Notes under the pieces: generated by a model
What the model saw: the letters and a program-made list of their open reading frames with translations, nothing else
Told to the model about the DNA's origin: nothing
Database searches by the model: none
Assembly: GCA_017452115.1 (NCBI GenBank)
Contig: JAFTNB010000111.1
Span: 1-11,786 of the forward strand
Source: Alphaproteobacteria bacterium
GTDB taxonomy: Bacteria > Pseudomonadota > Alphaproteobacteria > RF32 > CAG-239
Direction of reading: 5' to 3'
Length of the DNA stretch: 11,786 bases
Position numbers and translations under genes: made by a program
Shown: one piece after another, positions 6,670-11,786 of the stretch
Position numbering within the stretch: the first letter of the stretch is position 1
Layout of the letters: each line of letters begins with the position of its first letter

Positions 6670-7451
6670 ATCGCTTAATAATACTTGGTTCCGGTGCCGC
6701 CATGGGAGTGCCGGCTCTTGGCAATGGCTGGAATGCTTGCAATCCTGATAATCCTAAAAATATTCGTCTGCGCAGTGCTGCATATCTTGAATATAACGGA
6801 ATTAAATTACTGATAGATACAGGACCAGATTTGCGTACCCAACTACTTGCCCAAAATATTCGTTTTTTAGATGGAGTTTTATATACTCATTCACATGCCG
6901 ACCATCTACATGGTATTGACGATTTGCGCGAAATCAATCGTATCAATAGCAAAAGTCTTAATTTTTATGCTGGAAAAAATACTATTGATTGCATAAAACA
7001 ACGTTTTGAATATTTAATTGCTTCTCCTAAACATACCAATAATGTTATGCAAAGACCAAGTTTAATTCCCAATATTGTCAAAGCAAACCGACCTTTTTAT
7101 ATTAAAGGAGTAAAAATTACTCCGATTAAATTAAAAAATCATTGCCCTGAAACTTTAGGTTATGTTTTTAATGACGGAGAATATGTACATATAGCAGATT
7201 TCAAAGCTTTGGCTATGAGCTCATACAAACAAATAATAAAACAACCTAAACTACTAACTATTCCGCTCACCACCATAAACGGAGAACGTCAACACGCATC
7301 GCTAATCGAGGTAATGAATACCATAGACCGTATTCAACCGGAACATGTATTACTCAATCACATGACCAACGAATGTGATTACGACTACCTAAACAGTATT
7401 ACTCCGGATTACATTCAGCCGGCATATGATAATTTATGTTTTGAATTTTAA
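6666..7451 (+). CDS. PhnP-like metallo-beta-lactamase fold hydrolase
   Basis: The 261-residue protein has the metallo-beta-lactamase fold. The main metal motif is THSHADH (74-80), followed by GIDDLREI. Other probable ligands are His159, Asp178 in HIADF and His232 near the end. The N-terminal ILGSGAAMGVPALGNGWNAC and the NPKNIRLRSA stretch match the alphaproteobacterial tatD-linked group related to PhnP, which in E. coli is a cyclic phosphodiesterase. The metabolic substrate of the tatD-linked group is not known to me, so I give no gene symbol. The start codon overlaps the tatD stop (ATGA), showing coupling; a purine-rich site AAAGGGAG lies about 13 nt upstream. The gene appears intact. Confidence 0.88.
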   Translation: MNRLIILGSGAAMGVPALGNGWNACNPDNPKNIRLRSAAYLEYNGIKLLIDTGPDLRTQLLAQNIRFLDGVLYTHSHADHLHGIDDLREINRINSKSLNFYAGKNTIDCIKQRFEYLIASPKHTNNVMQRPSLIPNIVKANRPFYIKGVKITPIKLKNHCPETLGYVFNDGEYVHIADFKALAMSSYKQIIKQPKLLTIPLTTINGERQHASLIEVMNTIDRIQPEHVLLNHMTNECDYDYLNSITPDYIQPAYDNLCFEF

Positions 7452-7472
7452 CCAAGAGAAAGGATTAAACCA

Positions 7473-8348
7473 ATGTTATGTATCTACCATATCGCCGACC
7501 ATGATGGTAAAGGCTCTGCCGGAATTGTCCATAACGTATATCCTGATGCAGAATTTTTAGGACTTAATCACGATATGGCAATTCCTTATGACGAAATTCG
7601 CAAACATGATAAAATTATTGTATGTGATTTTGCTTTGCCGCTCGATTTTATGTTTGAACTCTCTAAAAGCAAAGATTTTACATGGATAGATCATCATATT
7701 TCAGTTATTAATGAATATAACGAAATAATAAAAAGAGAGCAATATCCTGAAATTAAAGGATTACGTCGTTCCGGAACAGCTGCCCTTATCTTAACTTGGG
7801 AATACTTTTACTCCAATAAAGAAATTCCCCTTGGACTTAAACTATTAGGTTTAAATGATATTTTTGATTTAAGAGATGAGAGAGTTCGTCCATTCGAATA
7901 CGCTATACAATCTTTAGGAATAAATCGTCCTACGGATGAAATCTGGCAAAAATTAATCAATAATGAAATCAATATTGAAGAAACTATAGAAAAAGGACGG
8001 GCCATTTTATCTTGGATACAGATTCGCAACTATCGTCTTTTTCGCTCTATGAGTTTTGAAAGTAAAATTTCTGGATATAAATGTATTTGTGCTAATATGG
8101 CTCAAGGCTATTCGGAATTTTTTGATTCTTTAGAGAATTTATCCGATTATGATGTTATGGTGAATTTTTACAAAAACAGCAAAAATGCATGGAATCTAAC
8201 CTTTTACACCGCAAAACCGGATATAGATGTTTCTAAAATTGCAGCTTCTTTTGGCGGAGGAGGACATCGGGCTGCTGCCGGAGCATCCAATTTGCAAACA
8301 TTACCTGATTTTCTAAAATACGGTACATATCGCCAAGGTAATATATAA
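7473..8348 (+). CDS. DHH/DHHA1 family phosphoesterase
   Basis: The 291-residue protein carries the DHH signature WIDHHISV (Asp73, His74, His75), Asp52 in VCDFALP, and the DHHA1 glycine loop FGGGGHRAAAGAS near 260-275. DHH proteins are Mn-dependent phosphodiesterases such as nanoRNases, cyclic-di-AMP phosphodiesterases and RecJ. The N-terminal motif reads YHIADHDGKGSAGIV, closer to the H-x-x-D-x-DG type of NrnB-like proteins than to NrnA; a role in degrading short oligonucleotides is possible but inferred. There is no membrane segment or extra domain. A good ribosome binding site, GAGAAAGGA, lies 9 nt before the ATG. It is the last gene of the operon, 21 nt after the MBL gene, and is followed at once by a terminator. 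Confidence 0.85.
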   Translation: MLCIYHIADHDGKGSAGIVHNVYPDAEFLGLNHDMAIPYDEIRKHDKIIVCDFALPLDFMFELSKSKDFTWIDHHISVINEYNEIIKREQYPEIKGLRRSGTAALILTWEYFYSNKEIPLGLKLLGLNDIFDLRDERVRPFEYAIQSLGINRPTDEIWQKLINNEINIEETIEKGRAILSWIQIRNYRLFRSMSFESKISGYKCICANMAQGYSEFFDSLENLSDYDVMVNFYKNSKNAWNLTFYTAKPDIDVSKIAASFGGGGHRAAAGASNLQTLPDFLKYGTYRQGNI

Positions 8349-8353
8349 AAACA

Positions 8354-8381
8354 AAAGCCAAAGCTTCACAACTTTGGCTTT
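8354..8381 (+). terminator. Operon terminator after the DHH gene
   Basis: AAAGCCAAAG (8354-8363) pairs with CTTTGGCTTT (8372-8381) around an 8-nt loop, six bases after the stop codon at 8348. The T run is interrupted (CTTTCTCTATTA), so termination may be leaky. It marks the 3' end of the eight-gene unit that begins at 798. Confidence 0.75.
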
Positions 8382-8680
8382 CTCTATTATAAACATTTGC
8401 TGATATGGCTGCCACAATTTCACAACTGGAGTAACCATCTAATCAAATTACCATATATTTTTATAATAACTATGATTTCTTTCAAAATAAGAAGTTCTAA
8501 TTTCACAACCAAAACTTCTCTAGAGGATTTACTATATTACCCTAATTTTACAATCAAAGTATTACTAAAAAAACACAATTTCAAAAAAATAACTGTCTAT
8601 AAAAATAAATATTTTTACCAACTTTTAATTCAAAAAACTATAATTGTCAACAAAAGGATATAAAAAAAGAAAGATACAAT
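8382..8680. other. AT-rich spacer without a credible gene
   Basis: About 300 bp between the operon terminator and the next gene. One frame is open for 88 codons (8397-8663), but it begins close to the terminator without a clear ribosome binding site, has low-complexity Lys/Ile/Phe-rich composition and resembles no family I know. I see no tRNA, no strong hairpin and no repeat. Its 3' end holds the likely promoter of the following gene. Confidence 0.6.
8614..8644 (+). promoter_or_regulatory. Possible promoter of the gene at 8681
   Basis: TATAAT (8639-8644) with TTTACCA (8614-8620) upstream gives spacings of 18-19 nt, the same pair of words seen before the gene at 798. The leader would be about 30 nt and contains only a weak purine-rich ribosome site (AAGAAAGA) before the ATG. 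Confidence 0.4.
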
Positions 8681-9562
8681 ATGAAAAAATATCAAAATCA
8701 TCAAAAAAACAATAATACAATAAAAAGTAATATTTTCATCAGAATAGCAAATTTCATTCTTAAACTATTACTTTGGCCATTTCGCCATCCATTTATAACC
8801 GTGCCTATTTTGCTTTTAGGCTACTTTATTCCTACCTTAATCGGTGCTCGTCCTACCGAAGTACATATATGGTACTGGAATAAAATCAAAGCAATATTCT
8901 CTCCTATAGGAGAAAAAAGTATGGCTTTTATTGAAGAAACAGGGAAAAAAATTTCCATTCCCGACTTTTCTATTGTCAGTAAGCAAAATAGCACAAAAGA
9001 ACAAATTGTCGACACTAATGAACCTCAAATAGTAAGACGACAAATGTTTGAAAAAGCAACAAACCAAGAAGTTGCAATCCGTGTAGATGTCATGGCAGAA
9101 CAAGAACAAAAACATCCTCAACCATCTCCAATAACAGCTCCAGAACAAGCAAGCCCAGAAAAAACTATTACTCCGGAACCGGAAAAAATAGAAGTATACG
9201 AAGAACCTAAACCACAACCATTACCAGCTCCTCGTACTATCCAAATAGAACCGGACTTAATCCATCTGTCCACTCCTCAAGAATTTAGCGGCAGCGCCTA
9301 TGTTATTAATGCCAACGAAATTAATATTGGAGGGAATAGTATTTTTCTTTATGGTATATATGTTAATCCTACCAGTCGTGAAGGTACTCTCGGAAAACAA
9401 TTCTTAGAAGACCTTATTGGCAATGAACCAGTGCATTGTATTGCTCCTGCATATACACGCCAAGGAGTAGCAACTGCTATTTGTTATGTAGGAGATACGA
9501 GTTTGAACCATGCAATGGTAAACAGCGGATACTCTAAAAACGTATCTTTACAACCTCTATAA
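8681..9562 (+). CDS. Membrane-anchored protein with degenerate nuclease-like domain
   Basis: The 293-residue protein has a basic N terminus (MKKYQNHQKN...), one hydrophobic segment (about 36-54) with no signal cleavage site, a polar region, a proline- and glutamate-rich linker (about 144-184) and a C-terminal globular domain (200-288). That domain resembles the staphylococcal nuclease/thermonuclease fold: SGSAYVINANEINIGGNSI, then FLYGIYVNP where active family members have RLxGIDxPE, and YTRQGVATAICYVGD where they have YGRxxAxC. Arg260 is retained. The first catalytic arginine is Phe222 here, and the Asp and Glu of the GIDxPE stretch are also lost, so nuclease activity is doubtful. The domain could instead bind protein or envelope ligands. 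The linker suggests it reaches across the periplasm. It precedes trkH by 13 nt. The fold call is from pattern only. Confidence 0.7.
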   Translation: MKKYQNHQKNNNTIKSNIFIRIANFILKLLLWPFRHPFITVPILLLGYFIPTLIGARPTEVHIWYWNKIKAIFSPIGEKSMAFIEETGKKISIPDFSIVSKQNSTKEQIVDTNEPQIVRRQMFEKATNQEVAIRVDVMAEQEQKHPQPSPITAPEQASPEKTITPEPEKIEVYEEPKPQPLPAPRTIQIEPDLIHLSTPQEFSGSAYVINANEINIGGNSIFLYGIYVNPTSREGTLGKQFLEDLIGNEPVHCIAPAYTRQGVATAICYVGDTSLNHAMVNSGYSKNVSLQPL

Positions 9563-9575
9563 GGAAAAATAATAT

Positions 9576-11018
9576 ATGTGGCAACCGGTATTAATGATAA
9601 GCGGATACTTTATCAGCATACTTGGAATAGCAATGCTATTTCCTGCTATTTTAGATATTTATGACACCCATCAAAACTGGTCACCATTTTTATCTTCAGC
9701 TATAGTAGCTTTATTTATTGGAATGTCATTATATTTGGGTAACAAAACAAAGATTCATAAAGTTAGTATACAACAAGGATATTTATTAACCGTAATAAGC
9801 TGGTTTTCTGTATCTTTGATTGCTGCAATTCCATTTATTTTTTCAGGAGAAATTAAAGGCTGGGATAACGCTATCTTTGAAGCCGCTTCCGGTATTAGCA
9901 CCACCGGAGCAACCATTATCACAGATTTAGACACCACACCCCGTTCTATTTTACTCTGGCGTGCTATCTTAAATGGTCTGGGTGGAGTAGGGATTGTAAT
10001 TTTTGCAATTGCAATGCTGCCATTTTTAGGAATTGGTGGTATGCAAATATTCCAACGAGAAAATTCTGATTTTAATGATAAATTAATGCCTAAAATCAGC
10101 TATATTGCCAAAAGAATTATTTTTATATATCTTAGCCTTACCTTTCTTTGTATCATATGCTTATACTTTGCCGGAATGAATCTGTTTGATGCTATTTGCC
10201 ATGGAATAGCTACCATAGCTACAGGAGGCATGTCTACGAAAAATGCTTCAATTGGTTATTATAACAGCGCCTTAATTGAAACACTGATTATTATTTTTAT
10301 GATAATCGGAGCATTACCACTAATGTTATATCACAGCTTGATTATAAACAAAGGAGCCAACTCTCTACGTCTTGAACAAGTAAAATTTTTCCTAAAAATT
10401 TTGTTTATTTATGTTGTAGCTACAACTTTATGGCTCACTTACCAAGGCACATATAACCTACCCAATGCCTTAAGATTTGCCTCATTTAATGTTATATCCC
10501 TTACAACCAGTACTGGTTTTAGTTCCACCGATTATTTAAATTGGGGTTCTTTTGCCATAACTATCTTTATAATTTTCGCCTTAACCGGAGGCTGCACCGG
10601 TTCAACAGCCGGTTCTATTAAAATATTTCGTTGGCAAGTAATCTGGGCTTACCTAAAACGTTCTCTAATTACAACTATTGAACCTAATCGTGTTGTTCCT
10701 ATTAAAATTGGACGTCTAACTAGCGACAACCGTGTAGTCAATTCTGTATTCACATTTTTTATCGCTTATTTTTTCTGTTTTGTAGCTTTGAGTATATTAA
10801 TTGCCATCAGCGGAGTAGATTTCAATACTGCATTTGGCTCTGTCATTGCCTGTTTTACCAATAGCGGTCCATCTATCAGTCACTCTACAGGTCCCAACGG
10901 AAATTATGCCGACTTCAATGCTTACTGTAAATATATTCTTTCCTTTGCTATGTTGCTGGGACGACTGGATGTATTAACCGTATTAGCCATATTTACAAAA
11001 AATTTCTGGCAAAATTAA
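9576..11018 (+). CDS. trkH: TrkH-family potassium uptake channel subunit
   Basis: The 480-residue inner-membrane protein has about ten hydrophobic segments and four pore loops: STTGAT (108-113), IATGGMS (214-220), TSTGFSS (311-317) and FTNSGPS (427-433). Each contains the glycine of the K+ filter. GGCTGSTAGSIKIFRWQ (338-354) is highly characteristic of TrkH, as is the end LLGRLDVLTVL. TrkH moves K+ inward and is normally gated by the cytosolic nucleotide-binding subunit TrkA, which is not in this window. The length matches the family. A ribosome binding site, AAGGA, overlaps the stop of the preceding gene, so the two are probably co-transcribed. No terminator is evident before the next promoter at 11033. 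Confidence 0.96.
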   Translation: MWQPVLMISGYFISILGIAMLFPAILDIYDTHQNWSPFLSSAIVALFIGMSLYLGNKTKIHKVSIQQGYLLTVISWFSVSLIAAIPFIFSGEIKGWDNAIFEAASGISTTGATIITDLDTTPRSILLWRAILNGLGGVGIVIFAIAMLPFLGIGGMQIFQRENSDFNDKLMPKISYIAKRIIFIYLSLTFLCIICLYFAGMNLFDAICHGIATIATGGMSTKNASIGYYNSALIETLIIIFMIIGALPLMLYHSLIINKGANSLRLEQVKFFLKILFIYVVATTLWLTYQGTYNLPNALRFASFNVISLTTSTGFSSTDYLNWGSFAITIFIIFALTGGCTGSTAGSIKIFRWQVIWAYLKRSLITTIEPNRVVPIKIGRLTSDNRVVNSVFTFFIAYFFCFVALSILIAISGVDFNTAFGSVIACFTNSGPSISHSTGPNGNYADFNAYCKYILSFAMLLGRLDVLTVLAIFTKNFWQN

Positions 11019-11032
11019 TAAACATAAAATAA

Positions 11033-11060
11033 TTGACAATCAATATAACAATGTTAAAAT
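11033..11060 (+). promoter_or_regulatory. Strong sigma70-type promoter before the repeat-protein gene
   Basis: A perfect -35 box TTGACA (11033-11038) is followed after 16 nt by TAAAAT (11055-11060), one mismatch from the -10 consensus. It is the best consensus match in the window. Transcription would start near 11067, leaving a leader of about 40 nt before the ATG at 11106. That leader is almost all A and T and has no Shine-Dalgarno sequence. Confidence 0.75.
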
Positions 11061-11105
11061 GCCACCCAATAAACATATTAGTAATTAATTTAAATTATAT
11101 TATTT

Positions 11106-11657
11106 ATGGAATTTTTAGATTTAATCAAAAATGGTCGTCATCAAGCTATCATGACACATGTTAAAACATGTAAGTACCTTTCAACCGATGAAGAATTAGC
11201 CCTAATTAAACGAGGAAATCACCAAGAAATTATGGCTTACATTACAGAGCATTACTTTGAACCAGATGCGTTAGATGCATTTATCAAACGTAACAAGCTT
11301 AATGAAATTCGTTATTATCTGTCTTGTTATCAAATTGTTCATTACGGATGTTGGGAGCAAATTATTGCGCTGGGTACGGGTGTTCTTAACGAAACAATCG
11401 ACTATATTCTTCATAGTCGAGGTTGTTTCAAAAAAAATTCTCCTCAAGGGTTAGTTTTTAATGAAGAAGAATTTTTAAAAGAGTGGGACAATGTTATGTG
11501 CCTGATTGTGCAATCAGATGACCACTGTGCAATTCGTCGTCTAATTACGCAAAACAAACTCGGAACAAACTCTCAAGCATATCTTAGCCAAAACGGCAAT
11601 GCAGAAGATAATCTGGTTTATGAACTCAAATGGGGCAAATTGCATCGTAAACATTAA
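11106..11657 (+). CDS. Small alpha-helical repeat protein, function unknown
   Basis: I do not recognise this 183-residue protein as a named family. It is made of tandem helical units of about 26-27 residues. The first three are clear: LDLIKNGRHQAIMTHV (4-19), LALIKRGNHQEIMAYI (31-46) and AFIKRNKLNEIRYYL (58-72). Weaker units are near 87-102 and 132-148. The shared pattern is L-I-K-x-G-x-H-x-x-I-M-x-Y-I. It has no signal peptide, no membrane segment and no catalytic motif, and would be cytoplasmic. The layout suggests an ankyrin- or HEAT-like solenoid that binds another macromolecule; that is inference. It has its own strong promoter and terminator, so it is a single-gene unit. The ATG has no ribosome binding site, but it is the start that preserves the first repeat. 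Confidence 0.75.
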   Translation: MEFLDLIKNGRHQAIMTHVKTCKYLSTDEELALIKRGNHQEIMAYITEHYFEPDALDAFIKRNKLNEIRYYLSCYQIVHYGCWEQIIALGTGVLNETIDYILHSRGCFKKNSPQGLVFNEEEFLKEWDNVMCLIVQSDDHCAIRRLITQNKLGTNSQAYLSQNGNAEDNLVYELKWGKLHRKH

Positions 11658-11665
11658 TGTATCTC

Positions 11666-11705
11666 AAAAATAAGTTTCTACACTAAGTAGAAACTTATTT
11701 TTTTT
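11666..11705 (+). terminator. Strong terminator after the repeat-protein gene
   Basis: AAAAATAAGTTTCTAC (11666-11681) pairs perfectly with 11687-11702 around ACTAA, and the T run continues to 11705. The core is TAAGTTTCTAC/GTAGAAACTTA. With A runs on one side and T runs on the other it could work in both directions. The remaining 80 bp of the window hold no gene or motif I can support. Confidence 0.9.
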
Positions 11706-11786
11706 CATATCAGAGTAGGGTAACAAAACCATATTTTTTATCAATGTATTAAATAACTATTAATATTTATCATATTTCATCACATA

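Noticed and set aside
8397..8663. 88-codon open frame after the operon terminator
   Set aside because: Low-complexity AT-rich reading without a clear ribosome binding site or any recognisable motif; it covers the likely promoter of the next gene.
8837..9217. 126-codon minus-strand frame rich in Phe, Cys and Trp
   Set aside because: It is the reverse reading of the Glu/Lys/Pro-rich linker of the gene on the plus strand; the odd composition comes from that.
11706..11786. Possible gene start or promoter at the right edge
   Set aside because: AT-rich sequence with no convincing -35/-10 pair on either strand and no open frame of useful length.
1..11786. CRISPR array, insertion sequence or defence cluster
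   Set aside because: No regularly spaced repeats and no transposase, integrase, nuclease-helicase or toxin-antitoxin pair could be recognised; most genes are housekeeping.

Overview
The window looks like chromosomal DNA of an A+T-rich alphaproteobacterium. The main evidence is gene order: lytic transglycosylase, rlpA, D-Ala-D-Ala carboxypeptidase, tmk, holB, tatD and a PhnP-like metallo-beta-lactamase protein, nearly all touching, is an arrangement I associate with Alphaproteobacteria. The proteins also look alphaproteobacterial. Low G+C, many Lys/Asn/Ile codons and plain AT-rich spacers would fit an uncultured gut or host-associated lineage, but that placement is inference.

Positions 1-800. 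The window opens with the last 20 codons of a probable sensor histidine kinase, ending at 64. A tRNA-Lys(CTT) gene follows (146-221) with its own promoter and terminator. Next is a G+C-rich, structured stretch (about 267-390). It contains a second copy of the tRNA-Lys 3' end, split in the T-loop by 77 nt. A perfect 20-bp hairpin (391-438) abuts its CCA. A tRNA-Ser(TGA) gene lies on the minus strand (558-647), with a terminator at 524-550 and a promoter near 675-703, and converges on the tRNA-Lys side. Two open frames across this tRNA are not genes.

Positions 798-8381. Eight plus-strand genes form one probable operon with gaps of -4 to 29 nt, closed by a hairpin terminator. The first three act in the envelope: a lipoprotein lytic transglycosylase (MltB type), an RlpA lipoprotein with a SPOR domain, and a PBP5-type carboxypeptidase. 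The next two serve DNA replication: thymidylate kinase and DNA polymerase III delta prime. Three hydrolases finish the operon: TatD, a PhnP-like MBL protein, and a DHH/DHHA1 phosphoesterase. metG, which often lies between holB and tatD in this lineage, is absent here.

Positions 8382-11018. After about 300 bp of AT-rich DNA with no credible gene come two adjacent genes: a membrane-anchored protein with a degenerate staphylococcal-nuclease-like domain, and a TrkH potassium channel subunit.

Positions 11019-11786. A strong sigma70-type promoter drives a gene for a small alpha-helical repeat protein of unknown function, which ends in a strong terminator. The last 80 bp hold nothing I can identify.

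Most of the window is ordinary housekeeping DNA. The parts worth a second look are the split duplicate of the tRNA-Lys 3' end, the degenerate nuclease-like protein and the repeat protein. I see no clear defence system, CRISPR array, transposase or integrase.
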